From positions 1 to 64,000 of the forward strand of contig NZ_KZ319345.1 of the NCBI RefSeq assembly GCF_002744735.1: a stretch of DNA of 64,000 nt. Reading direction: 5' to 3'. Under the pieces are notes generated by a model. The model saw nothing but the letters and a program-made list of their open reading frames with translations. It was not told the DNA's origin and ran no database searches. Position 1 is the first letter of the stretch; each line of letters starts with the position of its first letter. Source of the DNA: Marinobacter guineae (GTDB lineage: Bacteria; Pseudomonadota; Gammaproteobacteria; Pseudomonadales; Oleiphilaceae). Positions 1-8,464 of the stretch are shown here, one piece after another. The position numbers and the translations under genes were made by a program.

Positions 1-1
1 C

Positions 2-97
2 ACACTGCAAAAGACAAGTCTGGCGTTAGACGAAGATGCACAAAGAGAGCTGATTTATATGGGTTTTTATTCTTTGAAAGGTATACAAAGCGATTGA
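2..97 (+). CDS. C-terminal end of an upstream gene (partial)
   Basis: The first 97 bases contain an open frame ending in TGA at 95-97. It encodes about 31 residues with natural composition, ending in YSLKGIQSD. The gene would begin outside the window. No family can be assigned from so short a tail. The stop codon overlaps the -35 box of the ardC promoter, as expected if one gene ends where the next promoter starts. The fragment could be a chance frame. Confidence 0.3.
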   Translation, partial: TLQKTSLALDEDAQRELIYMGFYSLKGIQSD

Positions 98-122
98 CAA
101 GCAGGGCAGGAAAACCGATAAT
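94..122 (+). promoter_or_regulatory. Sigma-70 type promoter of ardC
   Basis: A consensus -35 box TTGACA (94-99) is followed by a 17-base spacer and the -10 box GATAAT (117-122, five of six consensus bases). Transcription should begin near base 129, giving a leader of about 65 bases before the ardC start at 196. This is the best textbook promoter in the window and suggests strong expression in a host using sigma-70. Confidence 0.75.
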
Positions 123-195
123 AGTCACATGGTCAGCGGGGTGCTGGCCTCCGGGTTCGCCGCCGGTTATCGAGGCGAGTTAGGAGATTCCCACC

Positions 196-1062
196 ATGGC
201 AAAGCGCGACCTCTATCAAGAAATCACTTCAGAATTTTTGGCAGCCCTGAAAGAAGGTGTTAAGCCCTGGGTTTGTCCATGGACATCAAACGGATCTTTT
301 GCGATGCCGGTAAACGGTACGACTGGCAAGCCGTACAACGGTATGAACGTTCTTCTGTTAGCCATGCGCGCACGCGCTGAAGGCTACCGATCAAACCAGT
401 GGATGACCTTCCAGCAGGGCAAGCAGCAAGGCGCTTTTGTCCGTAAAGGTGAGAAGGGCACAACCTGTATTTTCTTTAAGCCGATGGAGAAAGAGAACAG
501 CGACACCGGCGAGAAAGAATCCTATGCCGTGATGAAGGCTTTCACGGTATTCAATCGCGAACAGTTTGAAGGCTTTGAAACACCTGAGGTTGAGCCGACC
601 TGGGCTCCCATCGAAGATGCAGAAGCGATCTGTGAGGCGTTTCCGATCGAGACTCGCCATGGTGGCGATCAGGCCTGCTATATCCCAAGCCTCGACATCA
701 TTAGAATGCCAACCCGTGAACAGTTCGCTAAGGGCGAGGATTACTATTGCACGCGCCTGCATGAAATGGTTCACGCGACTGGTCACAAAAGCCGCCTGAA
801 TCGGGAATTGGTCGGTAAGTTTGGCTCTGACGCGTACGCCTTTGAGGAGCTGGTCGCCGAGTTGGGTAGCTGGATGATGTGCAGCCGGATTGGTCTACAG
901 GGTGATTTGCAGCACAAGAGCTATCTGGCGCACTGGATCCGAATCCTGGACTTTGACAAGAAAGCCCTTTTCAAAGCGGCCACGTTGGCACAGAAGGCAC
1001 ACGATTTGTGTTTTGAGTACCTGGCAGCCCATGAAAGCGAAAGGGAGGACCAAGCCGCCTGA
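196..1062 (+). CDS. ardC: ArdC-type antirestriction protein (ssDNA-binding domain plus zincin)
   Basis: The N-terminal half matches the ArdC/TraC-primase N-terminal ssDNA-binding domain: the region after the start has the family's PWxxPW-like stretch (PWVCPW), a KPYNGMN motif and GQQ/KGEKG motifs near residues 70-90. The C-terminal half carries a metalloprotease-like HExxH motif (H189-E190-M-V-H193) followed by a conserved ELVAELG segment. ArdC proteins travel with conjugative plasmids and protect incoming DNA from restriction; they act in the recipient cytoplasm on single-stranded DNA. The ATG at 196 has an AGGAG ribosome-binding site at 182-186. The gene has its own sigma-70 promoter and a terminator, so it is a single-gene unit next to the candidate oriT, the usual place for leading-region genes. 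At 288 residues it is close to family length. Confidence 0.85.
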   Translation: MAKRDLYQEITSEFLAALKEGVKPWVCPWTSNGSFAMPVNGTTGKPYNGMNVLLLAMRARAEGYRSNQWMTFQQGKQQGAFVRKGEKGTTCIFFKPMEKENSDTGEKESYAVMKAFTVFNREQFEGFETPEVEPTWAPIEDAEAICEAFPIETRHGGDQACYIPSLDIIRMPTREQFAKGEDYYCTRLHEMVHATGHKSRLNRELVGKFGSDAYAFEELVAELGSWMMCSRIGLQGDLQHKSYLAHWIRILDFDKKALFKAATLAQKAHDLCFEYLAAHESEREDQAA

Positions 1063-1078
1063 GAGGGCAAACAATGAA

Positions 1079-1099
1079 GGGCCGCGAGGCCCTTTTTTT
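1079..1099 (+). terminator. Rho-independent terminator after ardC
   Basis: A GGGCC/GGCCC stem with a GCGA tetraloop (1079-1092) is followed directly by seven T residues (1093-1099). It lies 17 bases after the ardC stop codon. Confidence 0.85.
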
Positions 1100-1149
1100 G
1101 TGTCTGGATTTTGAGCTGGGCGTGGCCACCTGGACGGCGGCCACGCCGA

Positions 1150-1431
1150 TCAAAGCGTTTCCGTCGATTGCTCAGTGTTAGAGGATCCGAACGCGTTGTT
1201 CGACTCTTTCTCCACCGTCTTCTTTAACCTGGTTAATTCCTTCTCACCTTTGTCGACAGCTTCCTCAATGGCGTCTCTGATCAAAACAGAAAGATCAAAC
1301 GATAGTTCGTCGTCAATTTCCTGGATCTGATCGCGTAGCTTATCGGCTCGGAGTTTGAGCGAGCGTGGCACCTTGGCTGAGACGGTTACCGTATCCTCGC
1401 GTGACTTAATAAATACTGACTGCTTTGCCAT
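1150..1431 (-). CDS. Small hypothetical protein, possibly a ribbon-helix-helix DNA-binding protein
   Basis: This 93-residue protein begins with a beta-strand-like TVTVSAKVP stretch followed by two predicted helices (about residues 24-40 and 48-75). That order matches a ribbon-helix-helix fold but no exact family is recognised. The C-terminal 25 residues are polar and probably disordered. It is transcribed away from the palindromic region at 1432-1734, diverging from the small gene at 1735. The context, between an antirestriction gene and the coupling protein, suggests a relaxosome or copy/stability regulator. Function is unproven. Confidence 0.55.
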   Translation of the reverse strand: MAKQSVFIKSREDTVTVSAKVPRSLKLRADKLRDQIQEIDDELSFDLSVLIRDAIEEAVDKGEKELTRLKKTVEKESNNAFGSSNTEQSTETL

Positions 1432-1734
1432 TTCGAACTCTCCTGGTCTACCTGTGGTTTACCGTTGGTTTACTGATAAAGATCCCGGTGCCTAAAACAC
1501 CAGGATGGAGCAGGGGATTGGACCTCAGCGACGCGGTCGCCTTGGTTTCGTCACACCCTACGCAGCTGACGCTGCTTTACTCTATCCCTTGTGGCACAAG
1601 GGCTAGAGCGCATACGCCCTGTGGGCGATGCGGTATGCGCCTCCGAGTACGGGCCCTGATTTCAGTAGTGCTGGCGCGCATACGCTCTTTATACTAGTAT
1701 ATGAATAAATATAAAGCTATAAGGAGCCATAGCC
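1432..1734. other. Palindrome-rich intergenic region, candidate oriT
   Basis: This 303-base gap between divergent small genes is unusually rich in dyad symmetry. Seen directly: TCCTGGT/ACCAGGA arms (about 1440-1446 and 1499-1505), a GCAGC-TGAC-GCTGC hairpin (about 1563-1576), CCCTTGTG-G-CACAAGGG (1586-1602), and GCGCATAC...GTATGCGC (1608-1640) enclosing an inner GCCC/GGGC stem. The GCGCATACG word recurs at about 1675-1683. Relaxase genes of the MobF class usually lie beside their oriT, and the coupling protein and relaxase start 280 bases downstream. No nic site was identified by homology, so the oriT assignment is inference. Confidence 0.5.
1690..1709 (+). promoter_or_regulatory. Operator-like palindrome, site A of the transfer-region motif
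   Basis: The sequence TATACTAGTATATGAATAAA contains the perfect 12-bp palindrome TATACTAGTATA followed by TGAATAAA. It lies 25 bases upstream of the GTG start at 1735. The right half (TATATGAA) is shared with similar elements at 16638 and 28231. It could be an operator for a ribbon-helix-helix regulator, and it could include a -10 box. Confidence 0.5.
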
Positions 1735-2016
1735 GTGAGAGCTGTTTCAATTCGGGTGTCGGAAGAAACGATCGCATTCGTTAAACAGGAAACGAAAAAA
1801 CGAGGGATCGCCACTGAGGCGGAAATGTGGCGCATCTTGATTGAGCGGGGTGTCGCTGCCAGCGAGGGTACCCAGGCGCAGATCGACGCGCTTATAAAGA
1901 TTGGGGTCCAATCCCTATGTCTTACACAGAGGTTCGCGGGTGCTCAAAACGAAAGCTTGATTGCTGAGGCGCGAGAGGATGCTCGCTCAATGCTTGATCG
2001 GATGGGGATGATCTAG
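1735..2016 (+). CDS. Small relaxosome-like / ribbon-helix-helix protein
   Basis: This 93-residue protein opens with a beta-strand-like VSIRVSEE stretch and a helix-turn-helix pair (TEAEMWRILIERG), the usual layout of an Arc/MetJ-type ribbon-helix-helix domain. The GTG start at 1735 is chosen because AAGGAG lies at 1721-1726. The stop codon TAG abuts the ATG of the coupling-protein gene with no gap, so the two are translationally linked. Position directly before coupling protein and relaxase, and after the candidate oriT, suggests a relaxosome accessory protein with the role of TraY, TrwA or MobC. That role is inferred from context. Confidence 0.6.
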   Translation: MRAVSIRVSEETIAFVKQETKKRGIATEAEMWRILIERGVAASEGTQAQIDALIKIGVQSLCLTQRFAGAQNESLIAEAREDARSMLDRMGMI

Positions 2017-3852
2017 ATGAGTATTTTCAGGGGCTCCAACATCGGTAACTTCACGCGCGGTGGTCAGACAACCATCCATTACTTGCGCATGATCTGGCAG
2101 GTTGTCGTCCAATTCTCCAGGCTCTGTTTGATCTTATTTGTACTGGCGATTGCGACGACCTATTGGGTCAAAACGACGCCCCTTGAGCGCTCATTGGCAG
2201 TCGGTTACATCGAAGCCTATGTGAAATATGAAGGGCTGAAGATTGACGATGCGACCGTATCTGTTACCTACCCCGACGGTCGTAGCCGGACTATTCCGGC
2301 GGTGGGTTTCCTGCGGAACCAGGAAATTCATCGAGTGCTAGATCGAAGCACACATGCTCTGGCCTTTGGTGTGGTGTTTGGGTTTCTGGCATTGGCGGTT
2401 TTTGGTTTTGTGGCCTGGCGATTCCTCAATAGCACTGGTGAGGACTTTGCCAACGAGGAATTTGTTCGTGGCGGGAAGCTAGTCGATTCAAAGGAGCTGA
2501 CAAAAGCGATAAAGCGCACGACGAAAACAGGCGGAATGACCGTCGCGAATATACCGATCCCCAAGGATTCAGAGCCGGCTCACTTTTTGATTGTGGGTGC
2601 GCCAGGGACAGGCAAATCTGTCACCTATAAAGAAATGGCGGAGGTTATTCGGAAACGGGGTGAGCGTGCGATTTTCTACGACCCATCCGGCGAAATGGTC
2701 GAGAACTTCTATCGCGAAGGGCATGACGTGATCTTGAGTCCGTTTGACGCCAGGGGGCGTGCTTGGGACATCTGGACCGAGTGTAAAGAGGATTATGAGT
2801 TTGATCAGCTGGCGACCTCGTTCATTCCTGATCAGAAGTCTAACGATCCTTTCTGGGCTACCGCCGCGCGGATTGTTTTTGCAGCTATGGCTCGAAAGCT
2901 GGCAACCCATCCCCAGCGATCAAATAAGTTGCTAGTGGACAAAATCCTGAATGCCGATATGGAGGAAATTATCGGCTTTTTGAAAGGCACAGAAGGCGCG
3001 TCAATTCTGTCTGAAGGTGCTGAGAAAATGGCGTCATCCGTTCGAGCGGTTATGGCCACTTACATCAGACCGCTGAAGTACCTCCAGGATAATGGGCCGA
3101 CGTTTTCTATCAAGGAATGGGTGCGCAACGACGATGGTGATCAGTGGGTCTTTATCACTCGAAAAGACGACCAAAAGGACGTTGTTAAGCCGCTAATAAC
3201 CGCGTGGTTGGATACTGCATCATCTGCGATTTTGAGTATGGAACCATGCAGGGACCGGAGGATCTGGTTGCTGATCGATGAGCTGCCAAGCTTGAACAGG
3301 CTTCCCACGATTACGGACACACTGGCGCAGTCCAGGAAGTTCGGTGGATGCGGGGTATTGGGAGTCCAGAGCTACCCCCAATTGGTGTCGATCTATGGTC
3401 GCGACGAAGCCGACACACTGGCCGGCATGTGTTCGACCTGGGCTGTATTTCGGTTCAACGAAGAGCGATCGGCCAAGTGGGCCAGTCTTGGTTTAGGAAG
3501 CATCGAACAATTGGAGACTAATGAAGGCATTTCTTACGGCGTAAATGACATTCGTGATGGTGTTTCGTTGAATCGTCAGCGTCATGTTCGTCCCATTGTT
3601 CTGCCCACTGAGATCCAGTTTTTGCCAGATCTGGTGGGCTATTTAAAGCTTGGGCGTTCGTTCCCGGTGGCACAGTTCAAACTTAAGCGAAAGCCGCTGA
3701 AGAAAATTGCCGAGGGCTTCATCCACCGCGATTTGAAGGGTGATCTGCTTGAAGCGGTCGAAGCCGCTCCGGAGGCGAAGGATGGGAATTCAGAGGCGAC
3801 TGCACCTGTTGAGTCGAAGAAAAATGATTACGTCGACGGAGCGCTGTTCTGA
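2017..3852 (+). CDS. traD: Type IV coupling protein, TraD/VirD4 family
   Basis: The protein links the relaxosome to the mating channel at the inner membrane and uses ATP to feed DNA into it. Two N-terminal membrane segments are visible (about residues 27-50 and 113-135). The cytoplasmic ATPase domain has Walker A GAPGTGKS near residue 194 and Walker B IWLLIDELPS near 415, then the family's QSRKFGGCGVLGVQS stretch. The last 50 residues are Glu/Ala-rich and probably disordered. At 611 residues it is shorter than F TraD and closer to TrwB/SXT-type proteins. It starts immediately after the preceding stop codon, and its TGA overlaps the ATG of the relaxase gene (TGATG), so the three genes form an operon. 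Confidence 0.93.
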   Translation: MSIFRGSNIGNFTRGGQTTIHYLRMIWQVVVQFSRLCLILFVLAIATTYWVKTTPLERSLAVGYIEAYVKYEGLKIDDATVSVTYPDGRSRTIPAVGFLRNQEIHRVLDRSTHALAFGVVFGFLALAVFGFVAWRFLNSTGEDFANEEFVRGGKLVDSKELTKAIKRTTKTGGMTVANIPIPKDSEPAHFLIVGAPGTGKSVTYKEMAEVIRKRGERAIFYDPSGEMVENFYREGHDVILSPFDARGRAWDIWTECKEDYEFDQLATSFIPDQKSNDPFWATAARIVFAAMARKLATHPQRSNKLLVDKILNADMEEIIGFLKGTEGASILSEGAEKMASSVRAVMATYIRPLKYLQDNGPTFSIKEWVRNDDGDQWVFITRKDDQKDVVKPLITAWLDTASSAILSMEPCRDRRIWLLIDELPSLNRLPTITDTLAQSRKFGGCGVLGVQSYPQLVSIYGRDEADTLAGMCSTWAVFRFNEERSAKWASLGLGSIEQLETNEGISYGVNDIRDGVSLNRQRHVRPIVLPTEIQFLPDLVGYLKLGRSFPVAQFKLKRKPLKKIAEGFIHRDLKGDLLEAVEAAPEAKDGNSEATAPVESKKNDYVDGALF

Positions 3853-6641
3853 TGTTGTCGATTAAGGCGCTCGGGAGCGCGAAACAGGCTGGTTCCTATT
3901 ACAAGGATGCGGATTACTACGGCAAAAATGAAAACGGCGAGAAAGAGGTAATTCCCAGCGAATGGGTAGGTAAGGGTGCCGCCTTAATGGGCCTGGAAGG
4001 GCCGGTGGACATTAAGGTATTTCAGCAAGCATTGGAGGGCCGGTTGCCAACTGGAGACACGCTGGGGCGGTCGGACGGGAAAGGTGGCTTGGAACATAAA
4101 CCAGGTTGGGATTTTACGTTTTCAGCTCCTAAATCCGTTTCGATTATGGCGCTGATGGGAGGTGATGAGCGCCTGATGGCCGCTCATAAAGAAGCGGTCA
4201 AATCGGCTGTCGGTTACATAGAAGATAGGCTGGTTGGAGCCCGGAATACCTCAGAAGGGGTTTCGCAGTTTGTACGCACTGAAAACCTCGCTGCGGCGAC
4301 ATTTACGCACACGACCAGTAGGGCGCTGGATCCTCAATTGCATACGCATAGCGTGATACTGAACGCTACGCTGAGGAATGATGGTCAGTGGCGATCCATC
4401 GAAAGCAGGAAAATGTACGATCCAAATGTGGCTGCAGGACAGGTGTACCGATCTGAACTTGCCATGAAAGCCCAGGAGCTCGGTTACACAATTGAGCGCG
4501 GCAAGAACGGCACATTTGAGCTTCAAGAGGTGTCTCAGGAGCTTCGAGATCTTTATTCCAAGCGGCGAAAGGATATTGAGGCTGCCGCAAAGGAAAGGGG
4601 TCTGGAGGGTGCCAAAGCCATGGATAGGGCATCATTAATGACGCGCGATTCGAAGCAGTCGACGACAGAAGATGTATTGCAGGAACGGTGGCGGAGCGAG
4701 CTTCAAGAAGCTCGTTTGACGGTTCCTACCATCCCCGAGGCGCGGCCAAGTGCTGAAAGGGACAGTCCTGACCGCGCTAAAGACGACGCGATTTTTGCTT
4801 ATAAGAAATTGGCGGAACGTGAGGCCGTTTTCTCAGAAGGTGAACTGGTCAAGATGACCCTTGCGTGGGGCGTAGGCAACCACAGTATTAAGGACGTAGA
4901 ACAGGCAGTACGCAGCCTCAAGCAGGAAAAAGTCCTGCTTCACGCCACTGGGGTTTCGCGAGATGAGGCGTATCTCACCACCCCCCAAGCTCTAAAGAAA
5001 GAGCGGTATATCGTAGATCTGGTGAAGACTGGCCAAAATGAATTAAAGCCGATATCCGGCAAAGGAGCGGTCAAGGAATACGGACAATCTTTGGGTTTCA
5101 CCAGGGGTCAGATGGAGGGTGCAACAACCATCTTGAATGGGAAAGATAGGGTCGTTGGCGTTCAAGGTTATGCCGGTACTGGTAAGACCTACATGCTATC
5201 TGCGGTGCGCGAGGTCGCAGAGGGGAAGGGATACTCGGTCCGTGGTTTTGCCCCAACAGGATCTGCAAGCGATTCGCTAATGGAAGGCTCTGGGATTCGG
5301 AGTCAAACGCTTGCCAGCCACCTCTACGCATTGGCGCGGGAAGAGGAAGGGAAGGGCGGAAAGGGACTGGATCAGAAGAAGCTCTGGATTGTCGATGAAG
5401 GCTCTCTGGTAAACGCTAATCAAATGGCTGATCTGCTCACCTACGCTCGAAAGGAAGGTGCCCGAGTTGCGTTGGTTGGTGACCACGCGCAGATCGGTTC
5501 AGTTGAGTGGGGTAAACCGTTCGCGCAGCTCGTAAGAGGCGGCATGAAGACGGCTCAGATGACTGAAATCCAGCGGCAGAAGAACAATCCGATTCTTCTG
5601 CAAGCAGTGAAAGATGCGATGGTTGGTCAAGTTGCTAAAGCAATGAAGAACGTCGCGGGGCGGATTCACGAAGACCCGAATCGTGAAACTTTGGTGACAC
5701 GAGTGATTGATGACTATGCCGGTATGACCGCCAGGGACCGCTCAGACACACTTTTGATGGTTCCGGATAATGAAACGCGGGCTGTTGTGAATCAGGGCAT
5801 CCGAGAGAAGCTGCAACAATCTGGCGACCTGAAGAAAGATAAAGCCGAATTAAAGGCGTTGGTGAGTCTGGGGCTTACAAGGGTAGAAAAAGGAAGTTCA
5901 CGGGGCTACCAGAAAGGTGATTTGGTTCAGTTTGCGAGGGATTTTAAAACCATTGGGGTTGAACGAAATGAATTGGTCAAAGTCCTTCGTGTTGACGGCG
6001 AAAAGGTAAGATTTGCTAACAAGGACGGTCAGGAAGTTGAGTGGCGACCTGATAAAGTTGCTGGTCGTGCCAAGCATGGGGTCGAGGTTTATCGTGAAGA
6101 AGATAAGCGCCTGGCAGAGGGTGATCGCATAAGGTGGACCAAGACTGACAAGGACCGGGATCTTAAGAACGGTGCAAAGGGGGAAATTGAGCGGATCGAT
6201 GGGTCAACGGCCATAATAAAATTTCAGGATGGGCGTCGAATCTCGCTGGACCTGAAAGAGGATAAACATTGGGACCATGCTTATGCCTCAACAATTGTTT
6301 CTGCCCAGGGACAGACCTACAGATCCGCAATGGCATTGGCAGAAAGTTGGCGGCGCAACCTCGTTAATCAGAAATCATTCTATGTTGGATTGTCCAGGGC
6401 TAAAGAAGATGCTCGGATTTATACCGACGATAGAGCCAAGCTCACAAAAGGTATTGAAGAGCGTACCGGCGAGAAAACGAGTGCCTTGGAAGGTCGCAAC
6501 GTGAGCGTCGAGAAAATGTTTGCTGCTGATGGCCTGGTGAAAGAAACCAGGATGGAGAAGGTTACTCAAAAGGTTAAGGAAATCGTGGACAAGGCGTTGG
6601 GGCGCGAAAAAGGTGGACCGGCGAAAGACTTGTCCTTATAA
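3852..6641 (+). CDS. traI: MobF conjugative relaxase-helicase, TrwC/TraI type
   Basis: This protein nicks one strand at oriT, stays covalently bound to the 5' end, and unwinds the transferred strand. The N-terminal relaxase domain has paired tyrosines Y16-Y17 and Y22-Y23 and the metal-binding three-histidine motif H153-x10-H164-x-H166 (LHTH). A second domain is an SF1 helicase with Walker A GYAGTGKT near residue 440, a VDEGSL motif II near 515 and the C-terminal VSAQGQTY and YVGLSRAK motifs. At 929 residues it resembles R388 TrwC (966) rather than F TraI (1756). It overlaps the coupling-protein gene by one base. AAAAGGAG downstream (about 6643) serves the next gene. Confidence 0.94.
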   Translation: MLSIKALGSAKQAGSYYKDADYYGKNENGEKEVIPSEWVGKGAALMGLEGPVDIKVFQQALEGRLPTGDTLGRSDGKGGLEHKPGWDFTFSAPKSVSIMALMGGDERLMAAHKEAVKSAVGYIEDRLVGARNTSEGVSQFVRTENLAAATFTHTTSRALDPQLHTHSVILNATLRNDGQWRSIESRKMYDPNVAAGQVYRSELAMKAQELGYTIERGKNGTFELQEVSQELRDLYSKRRKDIEAAAKERGLEGAKAMDRASLMTRDSKQSTTEDVLQERWRSELQEARLTVPTIPEARPSAERDSPDRAKDDAIFAYKKLAEREAVFSEGELVKMTLAWGVGNHSIKDVEQAVRSLKQEKVLLHATGVSRDEAYLTTPQALKKERYIVDLVKTGQNELKPISGKGAVKEYGQSLGFTRGQMEGATTILNGKDRVVGVQGYAGTGKTYMLSAVREVAEGKGYSVRGFAPTGSASDSLMEGSGIRSQTLASHLYALAREEEGKGGKGLDQKKLWIVDEGSLVNANQMADLLTYARKEGARVALVGDHAQIGSVEWGKPFAQLVRGGMKTAQMTEIQRQKNNPILLQAVKDAMVGQVAKAMKNVAGRIHEDPNRETLVTRVIDDYAGMTARDRSDTLLMVPDNETRAVVNQGIREKLQQSGDLKKDKAELKALVSLGLTRVEKGSSRGYQKGDLVQFARDFKTIGVERNELVKVLRVDGEKVRFANKDGQEVEWRPDKVAGRAKHGVEVYREEDKRLAEGDRIRWTKTDKDRDLKNGAKGEIERIDGSTAIIKFQDGRRISLDLKEDKHWDHAYASTIVSAQGQTYRSAMALAESWRRNLVNQKSFYVGLSRAKEDARIYTDDRAKLTKGIEERTGEKTSALEGRNVSVEKMFAADGLVKETRMEKVTQKVKEIVDKALGREKGGPAKDLSL

Positions 6642-6655
6642 AAAAGGAGCTTGTC

Positions 6656-7117
6656 ATGCTTTACACATTAGGTTTTATGAAATGCGTTATCGCGCCCACC
6701 TTTGGTATGGCGCTGTGGGCTTGGTTCGTTTACGACGGAACTATCATGCCGGAGCTTTACATGGAAGATGCTGCCATATTGGGAGTTTTTCTTGCTGTTC
6801 CGGCGGCACTCGCATTTGCCGTCTTTTGTCATTATACGAGGGGTGTAATCAGGGCCGCAGGCGTAATAGCCGTAGCGATTTTGACCTTTTGGCTAACGCC
6901 AAGTGGTCTCGAAGCTCAAACCCCCGAGTGGGAAGTTATGGGGCGCCAGATTATTCTGCCCTTACCTTTTATGGTGGTCGGTACTCTTTTTATCGGGGTT
7001 TGCCTCTGGCCTGTGATTTATGCCCGAGAAATCTATGAGATTAAAGGCGATGTTCTAAGGGGAGTTGTTCAGGTTGCGCTCGAAGATTCTAACAAGAAGG
7101 ACCTCAGAAATAGGTGA
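6656..7117 (+). CDS. Small integral membrane protein of unknown function
   Basis: A 153-residue protein with four hydrophobic segments (about residues 10-27, 40-58, 65-82 and 102-122) and a charged C-terminal tail predicted to lie in the cytoplasm. An AAGGAG ribosome-binding site lies 8 bases before the ATG. It follows the relaxase gene by 14 bases and is probably cotranscribed with it. Position after traI recalls entry-exclusion or pilin-processing genes of other plasmids, but no motif supports either. I do not recognise the family. Confidence 0.7.
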   Translation: MLYTLGFMKCVIAPTFGMALWAWFVYDGTIMPELYMEDAAILGVFLAVPAALAFAVFCHYTRGVIRAAGVIAVAILTFWLTPSGLEAQTPEWEVMGRQIILPLPFMVVGTLFIGVCLWPVIYAREIYEIKGDVLRGVVQVALEDSNKKDLRNR

Positions 7118-7476
7118 TTGAAATGTTGAAAGGAATTGTAGGTTTCGGCTGCGGGCTTGCTTTGATTTTGAGCTCCCCCATCGTTTGGAGTGAGCAAAAC
7201 GTTTACGACATACAGACAATAAAAGAGGTGACTAGCGTTTCCAAGATAAACGCAGTCTGTCTGGAAGATCTAACGAAGGGCAATCTGGATTCGGTTAGCA
7301 TTGAACAACAAGGCCTGTGTTCCTGTGTAAGCTTCCAGCTTGTTCAGACGTTATCGTTCAAAGAATACCGTCAGATTGAGAGAAATATTTTTAGTGGTAA
7401 TAAACACTGGACCGACACCGAAGCGATCAGCCGCGTCAGGCCTCGCCTACGCGAAGCCTGTAACTGGACAGGTTAG
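7114..7476 (+). CDS. Small exported cysteine-containing protein, unknown function
   Basis: This protein of up to 120 residues begins with a clear signal peptide (hydrophobic core VGFGCGLALILSSPIV, cleavage near VWS/EQ). The mature part has four cysteines (including a CSC pair) and is probably periplasmic and disulfide-bonded. The GTG at 7114 overlaps the previous stop codon. An ATG three codons downstream (7123) gives a more typical signal-peptide start and may be the real one. It is the last gene of the plus-strand relaxase operon and converges on the S49 protease gene, whose stop codon is adjacent. An entry-exclusion or envelope role is possible, but function is unknown. Confidence 0.6.
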   Translation: MIEMLKGIVGFGCGLALILSSPIVWSEQNVYDIQTIKEVTSVSKINAVCLEDLTKGNLDSVSIEQQGLCSCVSFQLVQTLSFKEYRQIERNIFSGNKHWTDTEAISRVRPRLREACNWTG

Positions 7477-8460
7477 CTAGAGGCGCGGACCATTGATATT
7501 GCTCAGTTCGCTACTGATCCGAGAGACGATTGAGTCGGCGATAGATTCGGAAACACTCGGAAGCCTACCGAATAGCCCTGGTTTCAAGCTGTAATCGAGG
7601 GCATGTTCTGAGCCAAACTCTTCTTTCAACACTCGATGGTAAGTGGATATTCCGTCAACTAAACCAAGAGATAATGCTTCGGTTCCTGTCCAGTAGTCTC
7701 CGCTGAAAAGATCATCAGCCTCTGACAGCTTATCTTTTCTGGATGATCGCACAACGGCAATGAACTGCTGGTGTATTTCATCGAGCACCGATTGAACTTT
7801 AAGAAGGTCCTCAGGTTTTGCATCCGTGAAAGGGTCAAGCCTCCTTTTGTTGTCGCCAGCTACGATAGTTCTAGCTGTTACACCAGCCTTCTCCGCAAGA
7901 TTTTTAAGGCCAAAGGATTGCTGGAAGACGCCGATCGAACCAGTGAGCGTAGCCGGATTCACTAGTATCTTATCGGCAGCAACTGCGACCATATAAGCCC
8001 CGCTCGTGAGCATGTCGTCACCTAACACCACCAAGCGCTTGCCAGTTTCCTCTTTAAGTTGCATTAGGTACTGGTGAAGCTTGTGTGACTGAACGGGCGT
8101 GCCACCCGGCGAGTTGATCACTAGAAGAACACCCTTAGAATCTTCGTCGTGGAAGGCTTGGTAAAGGTTGTTTTCTAATTCACTAAGTGCTGTAGGTTTT
8201 CCTGCCTCTATAGGGCCATTAATTCTTACTAGGGAAACATAGGATTCGCCTTTTGGGATCGTTATGCCTCCAAGAATTCCTCGCGAGTAAAGAATGTTAA
8301 TTGTGAAAATAGTGACAATGACCAGAATGAATCCAATCGTCCTGAAATTCGCATTGCGTCGAGCTTTCCGGGTCTCTGACATTATGGCGTCGGCAAAGGC
8401 CGTCTGCTGACGAGTAAATGCTTCGATAAGCGTTTGTTCGGTGTTTTTTTCCTGGTCCAT
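7477..8460 (-). CDS. Membrane-bound S49 (SppA-like) serine protease
   Basis: The protein has a cytoplasmic N-terminal 40 residues, one membrane anchor (about 41-58) and a periplasmic ClpP-fold S49 domain. The nucleophile is S153 in DDMLTSGAYM and the general-base lysine is K205 in AGDNKRRLDP; NSPGG at about 116-120 forms the oxyanion loop. The dyad matches SppA/SohB-type signal-peptide peptidases, which cut residual signal peptides or misfolded envelope proteins. It is the last gene of the minus-strand mating-apparatus operon, 4 bases after the lytic transglycosylase. Several mobile elements carry such proteases with F-type systems. A role in pilin or secreted-protein turnover is inferred. 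Confidence 0.82.
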   Translation of the reverse strand: MDQEKNTEQTLIEAFTRQQTAFADAIMSETRKARRNANFRTIGFILVIVTIFTINILYSRGILGGITIPKGESYVSLVRINGPIEAGKPTALSELENNLYQAFHDEDSKGVLLVINSPGGTPVQSHKLHQYLMQLKEETGKRLVVLGDDMLTSGAYMVAVAADKILVNPATLTGSIGVFQQSFGLKNLAEKAGVTARTIVAGDNKRRLDPFTDAKPEDLLKVQSVLDEIHQQFIAVVRSSRKDKLSEADDLFSGDYWTGTEALSLGLVDGISTYHRVLKEEFGSEHALDYSLKPGLFGRLPSVSESIADSIVSRISSELSNINGPRL

Positions 8461-8464
8461 AGCA

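Noticed and set aside
1432-1734. Possible small RNA gene or CRISPR-like repeat array
   Set aside because: Dyads are nested and unequal, with no regular repeat-spacer spacing. The features fit an oriT better than a CRISPR array or tRNA.
6613-7038. Plus-strand frame overlapping the end of traI and the following membrane protein
   Set aside because: It is rich in Arg, Cys and Trp; the alternative frame from 6656 has a good ribosome-binding site and membrane topology.
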